Assembly (NCBI RefSeq): GCF_001542405.1
Contig: NZ_LNCD01000123.1
Span: forward strand, 126,501-190,500
Direction of reading: 5' to 3'
Source: Rhizobium altiplani
Lineage (GTDB): Bacteria > Pseudomonadota > Alphaproteobacteria > Rhizobiales > Rhizobiaceae
Length of the DNA stretch: 64,000 nt
The translations under genes were made by a program, and so were the position numbers. Below, piece by piece: positions 1 through 7,033 of the stretch (within the stretch, counting starts at the first letter, position 1; each line of letters starts with the position of its first letter). The notes under the pieces are model-generated. The model saw nothing but the letters and a program-made list of their open reading frames with translations. It made no database searches and was not told where the DNA came from.

Positions 1-764
1 TCACCTGCGGCCCAGGGACCAGCGATGGCATGCGCCTGCATGTGGGTCAGGAGTTGGTCGTCGACACGCTGCGCGGTCTTGCGCAATGCCAGTTCGCGCA
101 GCGCAGTCAGGTTTCCGGGCGTGAAATAATTGGTCAGAGCCCGTTCGGCAGTCTTCGGAACATAGACCTTTCCGTCGTGCAGCCGCTTGATCAGATCATC
201 CGGCGTCAGGTCGATGATCTCGACGTCATCGGCCATATCGATGATCGAATCCGGGACGGTCTCTCGCACTCGGATGCGGGTAATCTGCGAGACGACGTCG
301 TTCAGGCTCTCGACGTGCTGGATGTTCAGTGTCGAATAGACGTCTATGCCGCGGTCAAGCAGCTCCTTCACGTCGAGATAGCGCTTCGGATGGCGGCTGC
401 CCTCGGCGTTCGTATGGGCAAGTTCGTCGACGAGGACGAGGCGCGGTTGGCGGGCGAGGATAGCGTCGATATCCATCTCCTCAAGCGGGCGGCCTTTGTA
501 GTCGATCTTGACGCGCGGAATGACTTCAAAGCCATTGACGAGCGCTTGCGTTTCCTTGCGCCCGTGGGTCTCGACGATGCCGATCACCACGTCAACGCCA
601 TCGGACATCTTGGCACGGCCCGATTCCAGCATCTCGTAGGTCTTGCCGACGCCGGGCGCGGCGCCCAGGAAGATCTTCAGACGGCCACGTGTCTCCTGGC
701 GCGCTTTCTCTAGCAGCGCGTCGGGCGAGGGCCTTCCAACCTTGTCGCGGTTGTCTTCCGGCAT
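1..764 (-). CDS. kdpD: Sensor histidine kinase KdpD, N-terminal part (cut by window edge)
   Basis: Read on the minus strand from the ATG at 764-762. The first about 254 codons are open to base 1, so the C-terminal part, including the histidine kinase core, lies outside the window. The protein begins MPEDNRDKVG and reaches a P-loop, GAAPGVGKT, at about residues 35-43, which is the KdpD N-terminal Walker A motif. LVDELAHTN, NIQHVES and VRETVPD follow and are all typical of the KdpD input domain. KdpD senses K+ limitation or turgor and phosphorylates KdpE to switch on kdpFABC. It lies 60 nt downstream of kdpC in the same direction. kdpE would be expected beyond the left edge. Confidence 0.93.
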   Translation of the reverse strand, partial: MPEDNRDKVGRPSPDALLEKARQETRGRLKIFLGAAPGVGKTYEMLESGRAKMSDGVDVVIGIVETHGRKETQALVNGFEVIPRVKIDYKGRPLEEMDIDAILARQPRLVLVDELAHTNAEGSRHPKRYLDVKELLDRGIDVYSTLNIQHVESLNDVVSQITRIRVRETVPDSIIDMADDVEIIDLTPDDLIKRLHDGKVYVPKTAERALTNYFTPGNLTALRELALRKTAQRVDDQLLTHMQAHAIAGPWAAG

Positions 765-789
765 GCGTGTCAATCTTTCTGAAGAGCAA

Positions 790-816
790 GCCCCGGTGCG
801 CGCAGACGCCCGGGGC
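790..816 (-). other. Stem-loop between kdpC and kdpD
   Basis: Seven-base arms, gccccgg and ccggggc, enclose a 13-nt loop in the 60-nt gap between kdpC and kdpD. No clear U-run follows on the minus strand, so this is more likely an mRNA-stability or partial-attenuation hairpin than a full terminator. The function is inferred. Confidence 0.4.
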
Positions 817-824
817 CTTCAATT

Positions 825-1394
825 TTACTGAGAGATAGAAGCATCAAGAGACTGATTCAATGCCAGAACATTGACCGTGCGTTCACCGAGGAACCCAAGT
901 TCGGGGTGATTGATGGCGGCATCGACAATCGTCTTGAGCTTTGCCTCATCCATGCCGCGCGCCTTGGCGACGCGCGGTATCTGGAAGTAGGCGGCTTCGG
1001 GTGAGATGTGCGGATCAAGGCCGCTGCCGGAAGCCGTCACGAGATCGATCGGCACCTCCACATTCGGGTTGGTCGCCTTGGCTGCTTCGTAATCAGTCTT
1101 CACGCGATCGATGAGCTTCTGGCTGGTTGGGCCGAGGTTCGAACCGCTGGAGCTGGCGGCATTGTAGCCGTCGCCGGCTGCCGAGGGACGGCCGTGGAAG
1201 TAGTTGTCGCCGGTGAAGGCCTGGCCGATCAGGGTCGAGCCGATCACGTGGCCGTCCTTCTCGATCAGGCTGCCATTGGCTTGCGACGGGAAGAGTGCCT
1301 GCGCAGCGCCCGTCATTGCGAGCGGATAGAGCAGTCCGGTGATGGCGGTGGTGGCAACGATCATTACTATTGCCGGACGAAGTTCTTTCAACAT
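825..1394 (-). CDS. kdpC: K+-transporting ATPase subunit C
   Basis: A 189-residue protein that starts MLKELRPAIV with one N-terminal membrane helix (about residues 8-30). A soluble domain follows with the KdpC hallmarks YFHGRPSAAG, ASSGSNLGP, SGLDPHISPEAA and LGFLGE near the end. KdpC is the small chaperone-like subunit of the KdpFABC high-affinity K+ pump and helps ATP binding and assembly. The length matches the family. It lies 12 nt downstream of kdpB in the same operon, so it is co-transcribed. Confidence 0.97.
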   Translation of the reverse strand: MLKELRPAIVMIVATTAITGLLYPLAMTGAAQALFPSQANGSLIEKDGHVIGSTLIGQAFTGDNYFHGRPSAAGDGYNAASSSGSNLGPTSQKLIDRVKTDYEAAKATNPNVEVPIDLVTASGSGLDPHISPEAAYFQIPRVAKARGMDEAKLKTIVDAAINHPELGFLGERTVNVLALNQSLDASISQ

Positions 1395-1406
1395 GATGTC
1401 AACTCC

Positions 1407-3494
1407 TTAGGCGAGACCGATGGCTGTGATGACCATGTCGATCGCCTTGATGCCGATGAACGGGACGATGATACCGCCGACACCGTAGATCAGCAGATTG
1501 CGGGACAAGAGCGCGCCGGCGCCGATTGCGCGGTATTTCACGCCCTTCAGGGAGAGCGGGATCAGCGCGACGATGATTAGCGCGTTGAAGATGATGGCCG
1601 ACAATATGGCACTCTGTGGCGTGGCCAGTCCCATGATGTTCAGGACGCCAAGCTGCGGGTAGAAGGCCAGGAACATCGCCGGGATGATGGCAAAATACTT
1701 GGCGATGTCATTGGCGATCGAGAAGGTCGTCAACGCGCCACGGGTCATCAGCAGCTGCTTGCCGATCTCGACGATCTCGATGAGTTTCGTCGGATCGCTG
1801 TCGAGGTCGACCATGTTGCCGGCTTCGCGAGCGGCGACCGTGCCGGTATTCATGGCCACGCCGACGTCGGCCTGGGCGAGGGCAGGGGCGTCGTTCGTGC
1901 CGTCGCCGCACATGGCGACGAGCTTGCCTTTGGCCTGCTCCTCGCGGATCAGCGAGAGCTTGTTCTCCGGTGTCGCCTGCGCCAGGAAATCGTCCACGCC
2001 GGCTTCGGCGGCGATTGCTGCTGCCGTCATCGGGTTATCGCCTGTTATCATGACCGTGCGGATACCCATCCGGCGCAGTTCGGCGAAGCGCTCGCGGATA
2101 CCGCCCTTGACGATGTCCTTGAGCTGGATGATGCCGAGCAGCTTGCCGTCACGGGCGACTGAAAGCGGCGTGCCGCCTGCCTTGGCGATTTCGTCGGCAA
2201 TTGCCTGCAGTTCCCGCACGGTCTCGGTGTTGGTGCGGATGGCGATCGCTGCATTGCCTGAAGCCGGTGCCGATGCGGCGCCAACATAGGCGAGTACGGC
2301 ATCGACGGCCCCCTTACGGATCGAAGAGCCCTCGACATCCACGCCGCTCATGCGCGTCTGCGCGGTGAAGGGCACGAAAGCGGCCTTCAGGCTGGCCATG
2401 TCGCGGCCACGGATGCCGTATTTCTCCTTGGCGAGCACGACGATCGAGCGGCCTTCCGGTGTTTCGTCGGCGAGCGATGCCAGTTGCGCGGCATCGGCAA
2501 GGTCCTGTTCGGAGATGCCGTGAACGGGGCGGAAGGACGTGGCTTGGCGGTTGCCGAGCGTGATCGTGCCGGTTTTGTCGAGGAGCAGCGTGTCGACGTC
2601 GCCGGCTGCCTCCACGGCGCGACCGGACATGGCAAGCACGTTGAAGCGCACCAGACGATCCATGCCGGCGATGCCGATAGCCGACAGAAGCGCGCCGATG
2701 GTCGTCGGAATCAGCGTCACGAAAAGCGCGACGAGGATGATGATCGGGATCGAGCCACCGGCATAGCTTGCAAAGCTTGGGATGGTCGCGGTGGCCAGAA
2801 CGAAGATCAGCGTCATCCCGGCAAGCAGGATGTTGAGGGCGATCTCGTTCGGGGTCTTCTGACGTTCGGCACCTTCGACAAGCGAGATCATGCGGTCGAG
2901 GAAGGTGTGCCCCGCGGCCGCGCTGATACGAACGCGAATCCAATCGGACAAAACCTGCGTACCGCCGGTAACGGCCGAGCGGTCGCCGCCGGACTCGCGG
3001 ATGACAGGGGCGGACTCGCCTGTTATCGCGGCCTCGTTGACAGATGCGACGCCCTCGATGACTTCACCGTCCGAGGGAATGATGTCGCCAGCCTCGACGA
3101 GGACAAGATCGCCGACCTTCAGGCTCGTGCCCGGAACGAGGCGGTAGCCGGTGCCGTTGTTGGCCGTCAGCAGCTTTGCCTGGGTTTCGGTGCGAGCCTT
3201 GCGCAGCGAGTCCGCCTGCGCCTTGCCGCGGCCTTCGGCAACGGCTTCGGCGAAGTTGGCAAAAAGCACGGTGAACCAGAGCCAAAGGTTGATCTGGAAG
3301 GAAAAGCCAAGATTTCCGCCGCCCGTGACGAGATCACGGACGAACAGGATCGTGGTCAGCGCCGAAACCGTTGCTACGACGAACATGACGGGGTTCTTGG
3401 CAAGGGTGCGCGGGTTCAGCTTCTTGAAGGCGGCGCCCACGGCCGGAATGAGAATGCGAGAATCCATGATGCTCGCTGATTTTGCCTGGCTCAT
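1407..3494 (-). CDS. kdpB: K+-transporting P-type ATPase subunit B
   Basis: A 695-residue P-type ATPase that hydrolyses ATP to energise K+ uptake through KdpA. The actuator motif TGES is at about residue 160. The phosphorylated aspartate lies in DKTGTIT at about residue 306, and the hinge motif GDGTNDAPAL is at about residue 510. Membrane helices are seen at about 35-80, 215-275 and 570-690, as in the family. The start ATG encodes MSQAKSASIMDSRI. A later in-frame ATG (MDSRI) is possible, but the upstream ATG has a purine-rich GGAGTC stretch before it. It sits between the 51-aa ORF and kdpC on the minus strand. Confidence 0.97.
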   Translation of the reverse strand: MSQAKSASIMDSRILIPAVGAAFKKLNPRTLAKNPVMFVVATVSALTTILFVRDLVTGGGNLGFSFQINLWLWFTVLFANFAEAVAEGRGKAQADSLRKARTETQAKLLTANNGTGYRLVPGTSLKVGDLVLVEAGDIIPSDGEVIEGVASVNEAAITGESAPVIRESGGDRSAVTGGTQVLSDWIRVRISAAAGHTFLDRMISLVEGAERQKTPNEIALNILLAGMTLIFVLATATIPSFASYAGGSIPIIILVALFVTLIPTTIGALLSAIGIAGMDRLVRFNVLAMSGRAVEAAGDVDTLLLDKTGTITLGNRQATSFRPVHGISEQDLADAAQLASLADETPEGRSIVVLAKEKYGIRGRDMASLKAAFVPFTAQTRMSGVDVEGSSIRKGAVDAVLAYVGAASAPASGNAAIAIRTNTETVRELQAIADEIAKAGGTPLSVARDGKLLGIIQLKDIVKGGIRERFAELRRMGIRTVMITGDNPMTAAAIAAEAGVDDFLAQATPENKLSLIREEQAKGKLVAMCGDGTNDAPALAQADVGVAMNTGTVAAREAGNMVDLDSDPTKLIEIVEIGKQLLMTRGALTTFSIANDIAKYFAIIPAMFLAFYPQLGVLNIMGLATPQSAILSAIIFNALIIVALIPLSLKGVKYRAIGAGALLSRNLLIYGVGGIIVPFIGIKAIDMVITAIGLA

Positions 3495-3536
3495 AAGAGA
3501 CTCCAGCTTGAAAAGAGTAAGGCGACCGTGTTGCGA

Positions 3537-3692
3537 TCAGCCGTGTAGGATCCGAAGTACCGCGGCGATGACGAGGAGGCCGGCGAGCATCACTAGAATG
3601 ATGTCGGAGGCGCGGGTCATCCGCTGGCTGTCACGTCCCGGCGAACCGGGACGTGCGTTGAAGGATTTGCGAAGCTTGTGACGAAGGATCAT
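3537..3692 (-). CDS. Small single-span membrane protein between kdpA and kdpB
   Basis: A 51-codon ORF fills the gap between kdpA (stop at 3702) and kdpB (start at 3494). It starts with ATG at 3692-3690, preceded by a good Shine-Dalgarno sequence, GAGGTGA, that overlaps the end of kdpA. The product starts MILRHKLRKSF, has a basic, hydrophilic first half, then a single predicted membrane helix, DIILVMLAGLLVIAAVLRIL, at about residues 30-49. It is not KdpF, which is present separately upstream. Tight spacing on both sides (9 nt and 42 nt) and the ribosome site argue that it is translated. I do not recognise a named family. It may be an accessory subunit or lipid-like stabiliser of the pump, by analogy with KdpF. 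Confidence 0.72.
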   Translation of the reverse strand: MILRHKLRKSFNARPGSPGRDSQRMTRASDIILVMLAGLLVIAAVLRILHG

Positions 3693-3701
3693 TGCTTCAC
3701 C

Positions 3702-5405
3702 TCAAAAGGTCTGGCCGGCGATCATGACCAGGTGCTCGACGACCGGGCCAAGCGCCAGCGCCGGGAAGAAGGTCAGTCCGCCGACGATCAGGATCGTGCC
3801 CGTCAGGAGGCCGACGAAGAGCAGGCCATCGGTCGGGAACGTGCCTGCCGAGGCGGGGACGGTCTTCTTGGTGACCAGCGAGCCGGCAATCGCAAGCGCT
3901 GGGATGATCACCAGGAAGCGGCCCATCAGCATGTCGAGGCCGAGCGTGATGTTGTACCAGGGTGTGTTGCCGGTGAGGCCGCCGAAAGCCGAGCCGTTGT
4001 TCGCGGCACCGGACGTGTAGGCGTAGAGGATTTCGGAGAAGCCATGTGGTCCGGCCGTGCCGATCGAGGCGACGGCGGAGGGCAGCACACTTGATATCGC
4101 GGTAAAGACCAGCATGGCGAGCGGCAGGCAAAGAATGGCAAGCACGGCCATCTTCATCTCCTTGGCTTCGATTTTCTTGCCAAGGTACTCGGGCGTGCGG
4201 CCGACCATCAGGCCCGCCACGAAGACAGCGACGATGATGAACATCAGGATGCCGTAGAAGCCCGCGCCAACACCGCCGACGATGACTTCGCCAAGCTGCA
4301 TGTTGATGAGGGGGATCAAGCCGCCGAGTGCCGTAAAGCTGCCATGCATTGCGTTAACGGCACCGCAGGAGGCAGCCGTCGTGATCACCGCAAAGAGCGA
4401 GGACATGGCGACGCCAAAGCGGACTTCCTTGCCTTCCATGTTGCCGCCCTGCAGGCCGAAGGCGTGCATCAGCGGATTGCCTGCAGCTTCCGCCCAGTAG
4501 ACGACAACGACGCCGGCTAGGAACAGGATACCCATGGCGCCGAGGATTGCCCAACCTTGACGCTGGTTGCCGACCATTCGACCGAAGACGTTGGTCAGCG
4601 CCGCACCGATCGCAAAGATCGTCACGATCTGAATGAGGTTCGAGATAGCGTCCGGGTTTTCGAAGGGGTGCGCGGAATTGGCGTTGAAGAAGCCGCCGCC
4701 GTTGGTGCCGAGCATCTTGATGGCAAGCTGCGAGGCCACCGGGCCGAGGGCGATCGTCTGCTTGGCGCCTTCGAGCGTCGTCGCGTCGACGTAAGGGCCA
4801 AACGTCTGCGGTACACCGAGGTAGACATAGACCAGCGTCAGCACGATGCAGATCGGCAGGAGAATGTAGAGCGTCGCACGGGCCATATCGACCCAGAAGT
4901 TGCCGATCGCCTTGCCCGATGCACGCGAGAAGGCGCGGATGAAGGCGATGGCGATCGCAATGCCGGTCGCTGCTGACAGGAAGTTTTGGACGCTGAGCCC
5001 CATCATCTGGGTCAGATACGACATGGTGCTTTCGCCGCCGTAGTTCTGCCAGTTGGTGTTTGTGACGAAGCTGACCGCCGTATTGAAGGAGAGGTCCGAT
5101 GGCACCGATGCCATGCCTGCGGGATTCAAAGGCAGGACAGCCTGAAACCGCATAAGCGCGTAGAGCAGGAGCACGCCAAGCAAGTTGAATGCGAGCATGG
5201 AAAACGCATAGGAGGTCCAGTGCTGCTCTTCGCGTTCGCTGGTGCCGGCAAGCGCGTAAAGTCCCCGTTCAATCGGAGCGAGGACGGGTGAGAGAAACGT
5301 GCGTTCGCCATTGAAGACGCGTGTCATGTAACCGCCGAGCGGTTTGACGAGCACAATGATGATCCCGCAGTAAAGTAGGATCTGAAGCCATCCGTTGAGG
5401 GTCAT
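3702..5405 (-). CDS. kdpA: K+-transporting ATPase subunit A (K+-selective channel)
   Basis: A 567-residue polytopic membrane protein that forms the K+-conducting subunit of KdpFABC. It resembles Ktr/Trk channels, with four pseudo-repeated selectivity loops. Visible signatures are the N-terminal PLGGYM, the TNTNWQNYGGE loop, LGTNGGGFFNANSAHPFENP, AVNAMHGSFTALGG and AANNGSAFGGL. The start MTLNGWLQIL matches the family. No convincing Shine-Dalgarno sequence precedes it: the mRNA reads UUACCUCCC directly before AUG. Translation may therefore depend on coupling with kdpF or on release from the upstream hairpin. It lies 61 nt downstream of kdpF. Confidence 0.97.
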   Translation of the reverse strand: MTLNGWLQILLYCGIIIVLVKPLGGYMTRVFNGERTFLSPVLAPIERGLYALAGTSEREEQHWTSYAFSMLAFNLLGVLLLYALMRFQAVLPLNPAGMASVPSDLSFNTAVSFVTNTNWQNYGGESTMSYLTQMMGLSVQNFLSAATGIAIAIAFIRAFSRASGKAIGNFWVDMARATLYILLPICIVLTLVYVYLGVPQTFGPYVDATTLEGAKQTIALGPVASQLAIKMLGTNGGGFFNANSAHPFENPDAISNLIQIVTIFAIGAALTNVFGRMVGNQRQGWAILGAMGILFLAGVVVVYWAEAAGNPLMHAFGLQGGNMEGKEVRFGVAMSSLFAVITTAASCGAVNAMHGSFTALGGLIPLINMQLGEVIVGGVGAGFYGILMFIIVAVFVAGLMVGRTPEYLGKKIEAKEMKMAVLAILCLPLAMLVFTAISSVLPSAVASIGTAGPHGFSEILYAYTSGAANNGSAFGGLTGNTPWYNITLGLDMLMGRFLVIIPALAIAGSLVTKKTVPASAGTFPTDGLLFVGLLTGTILIVGGLTFFPALALGPVVEHLVMIAGQTF

Positions 5406-5441
5406 GGGAGGTAACTTTCAATACCCGATTTGTTTCGCCGG

Positions 5442-5464
5442 TCGCGCCTTGGGAGGAGGCGCGA
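5442..5464 (-). other. Intercistronic hairpin with C-rich (anti-SD-like) loop between kdpF and kdpA
   Basis: Perfect 7-bp arms, tcgcgcc and ggcgcga, enclose the loop ttgggagga (plus strand). In the kdp mRNA the loop is therefore UCCUCCCAA, complementary to a Shine-Dalgarno core. It begins 2 nt after the kdpF stop codon and 37 nt before the kdpA start. It could act in RNA stability or translational control. The role is inferred. Confidence 0.5.
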
Positions 5465-5466
5465 TT

Positions 5467-5556
5467 CTAGAAGCGTTCGGGGCGAATGAGAGCGTAGGTG
5501 AGGTAAACCGTGAGGAACACGGTGACGGCACTACTGAGAATATAGTCGAGTGTCAT
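5467..5556 (-). CDS. kdpF: K+-transporting ATPase small subunit F
   Basis: A 29-residue peptide, MTLDYILSSAVTVFLTVYL followed by TYALIRPERF. It is a single membrane helix ending in the Y-A-L-x-x-x-E/P-x-F pattern of KdpF proteins, such as the 29-residue E. coli subunit. KdpF lies at the membrane interface and stabilises the KdpABC complex. The ATG at 5556-5554 is preceded by CCGGAGAAGCGCC, a good ribosome site. It is 13 nt downstream of the 27-aa ORF and 61 nt upstream of kdpA. Confidence 0.9.
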   Translation of the reverse strand: MTLDYILSSAVTVFLTVYLTYALIRPERF

Positions 5557-5569
5557 GGCGCTTCTCCGG

Positions 5570-5653
5570 TTAAAGTCGGTCGCAGGCTTTGGTGTAAGCG
5601 AAGCAGAGGGCGAAAAATACGATTGCTGTGGCGAGTAGAACTATGTCCATCAT
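5570..5653 (-). CDS. 27-aa single-span membrane peptide leading the kdp operon
   Basis: The ORF begins ATGATG at 5653 after AGGAGTCACGATCG (a good Shine-Dalgarno sequence, 9-nt spacing) and ends TAA 13 nt before kdpF. The product MMDIVLLATAIVFFALCFA followed by YTKACDRL is one hydrophobic helix with a short charged tail. A peptide of this form (aromatic FFAL core, terminal C-D/E-R-L) is, as I recall, often seen just upstream of kdpF in bacterial genomes, but I know no assigned function. It is likely translated as the first cistron of the kdp mRNA. Confidence 0.75.
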   Translation of the reverse strand: MMDIVLLATAIVFFALCFAYTKACDRL

Positions 5654-5693
5654 CGATCGTGACTCCTGTTGTTCTTCTGGAGTCAGGCAAGAC

Positions 5694-5724
5694 AAAGGGC
5701 GCCATCCTCAGGATGGCACCTTTT
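5694..5724 (-). other. Long inverted repeat in the kdp leader
   Basis: Arms GCCATCCT and AGGATGGC meet around a central C and extend outward as AAAGGG against CCTTT, giving about 14 paired positions over 31 nt with one mismatch. It lies 41 nt upstream of the first kdp ORF, so it would be in the 5' leader. The ends are A/T-rich on both strands, so the structure could act as an attenuator-like hairpin. No function can be proved from sequence. Confidence 0.5.
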
Positions 5725-5768
5725 ATGCTTTCTGGCTGGAGATGATCCTTGGATCTCTCGGACATTAA

Positions 5769-5787
5769 TATGCGGTCGAACCGCATA
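5769..5787. promoter_or_regulatory. Perfect 8-bp palindrome upstream of the kdp operon (candidate operator)
   Basis: TATGCGGT-CGA-ACCGCATA is a perfect inverted repeat with a 3-nt centre, about 115 nt upstream of the first kdp ORF and downstream of the terminator of the preceding operon. This is the expected place for a regulator site. KdpE is the obvious candidate from context, but no consensus for this group is known to me. Confidence 0.4.
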
Positions 5788-5844
5788 AGCGTTCGAGATC
5801 GGCGGCGGGCCGCGGATATAAAAATCTTATAAATGCCGATGGAA

Positions 5845-5870
5845 GAAAAATGCCTCGCCGAAGCGAGGCT
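5845..5870 (-). terminator. Rho-independent terminator of the phospholipid operon
   Basis: On the minus strand, GCCTCGC-TTCG-GCGAGGC (7-bp stem, stable TTCG tetraloop) is followed by ATTTTTC. It lies about 120 nt after the last gene of the plsC-cdsA operon and separates it from the kdp promoter region. Confidence 0.8.
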
Positions 5871-5990
5871 AGTCCAAGGCCGCTTCGGGGAAAAGAAGAA
5901 GCGGCGCGGTTGTTGTATTGCTGGTGCGCTCGACTGCAAAGCGCACTTTCGAGCTTTTCGGTACGCCTGACGAGGATTGAGTGAAGGGCG

Positions 5991-6644
5991 TCAATTGCCC
6001 GCGTGGCCACCTTTCAGATTCCGAACGACGTTTCTGCCCCGTCGCAGCGCCGTGAAGGCAGCACCGATCGTAATCAGCCAGAGGGCAGCGAGTAGAACCT
6101 GATTGTGCCCGCTCCAAAACGGCTCGAGGATCGAGAGGATTGCCGCAGCCGTGATTGTCGCCATTCGGTGTTGTTTTGCCATCGGGCCGGAGAAGTCGCT
6201 CGGCGTCCCGGTTGCTCGACCGAGCTCGCGAACATAGGCCGTCAATACGGCAAAAGATGCCGCCGCCCAGCCAAGGCCGGGCGATCCGATGCCATACCCA
6301 ACACCGGCCAGGATCAGGATGTCGGCGACGCGGTCGGGGAATTCGTTCCAGAAGGGGCCGTCCGCTGCGCCCTTGCCGCCCTCAACGGCAACCATACCGT
6401 CGAAGAGATTGCACAACAGCCGCAATTGGCAGAACGCGGCCGCGAGAACGAGGAGGAGCGGTCTTGTCCACCCGTCATCCCGTCCCGCAAGGAAGAACGC
6501 GCCGCCGGCCAATGCCGCGGCGACCATGCTTGCCTGAGAGATTTGGTTCGGCGTGACCGACCGTGTCGCCAGCCATTGCGCAATGCGCTTTGCCCATTGC
6601 GTGTCTCTGCTTGCCAGCGGCCGGCGATCGCCCGTTTCCGTCAT
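5991..6644 (-). CDS. CDP-alcohol phosphatidyltransferase family membrane protein
   Basis: A 217-residue protein from the ATG at 6644 (MTETGDRRP). The ATG overlaps the stop of the previous gene as ATGA. It carries the family signature D-G-x(2)-A-R-x(8)-G-x(3)-D-x(3)-D in a variant form: LFDGMVAVEGGKG, then FPDRVADILILAG. Several membrane helices follow. Such enzymes swap the CMP of CDP-diacylglycerol or another CDP-alcohol for a polar alcohol (for example PgsA, PssA). The preceding genes make CDP-diacylglycerol, so phosphatidylglycerol-phosphate or phosphatidylinositol-type synthesis is plausible. The usual Arg after D-G-x-x is replaced here (DGMVAVEGG), so the exact substrate stays open. Last gene of the operon. 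Confidence 0.85.
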   Translation of the reverse strand: MTETGDRRPLASRDTQWAKRIAQWLATRSVTPNQISQASMVAAALAGGAFFLAGRDDGWTRPLLLVLAAAFCQLRLLCNLFDGMVAVEGGKGAADGPFWNEFPDRVADILILAGVGYGIGSPGLGWAAASFAVLTAYVRELGRATGTPSDFSGPMAKQHRMATITAAAILSILEPFWSGHNQVLLAALWLITIGAAFTALRRGRNVVRNLKGGHAGN

Positions 6645-7033
6645 GCCACGATCCTCTCTTGGTAGACAAAGTAATTGTAGACTGCCGCGTAGGTCGTCGA
6701 GACGGTTAGCGGCACCGCTATGGTTTTCAGGATTTCCGGGGTGCCGCTCAACGCATGGATCGAGATCAGCACGGCAGTCGATGCCAGACATGCGATCAGC
6801 GGCGGTGCCCAGAGACCGGCGCGCCCTTTGAACTGTTTTGCGAGCCGCTCGATAACCGTCTTGAGAAAGAAGGTGAGGCCGGCCGAGAGTGCGCCCTGCA
6901 CAAGGCCGGCAAATAGGGCTCGCTGCAGCGGGTGGCTGCTGTTGGCGAAGACCGCCCAGCCGCCCATGGCGACAAATGCGAAAAGCACATGTATCGCACT
7001 GCTCTGGGCCAGCCGACGGACCGGCGTCATCAT
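6641..7033 (-). CDS. Unknown four-helix membrane protein in phospholipid operon
   Basis: A 130-residue hydrophobic protein (MMTPVRRLAQ...). It has about four predicted membrane helices: about residues 13-31, 39-60, 74-97 and 103-125. Its ATG overlaps the end of the cdsA-like gene (ATGATGA), and its own stop overlaps the next start (ATGA), so translation of all four genes is coupled. A GTG 12 nt upstream is possible, but the overlapping ATG is preferred. The size and four-helix form resemble GtrA-like flippase subunits. I cannot support that name from motifs. The position suggests a part in lipid head-group synthesis or lipid transport. Confidence 0.75.
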   Translation of the reverse strand: MMTPVRRLAQSSAIHVLFAFVAMGGWAVFANSSHPLQRALFAGLVQGALSAGLTFFLKTVIERLAKQFKGRAGLWAPPLIACLASTAVLISIHALSGTPEILKTIAVPLTVSTTYAAVYNYFVYQERIVA

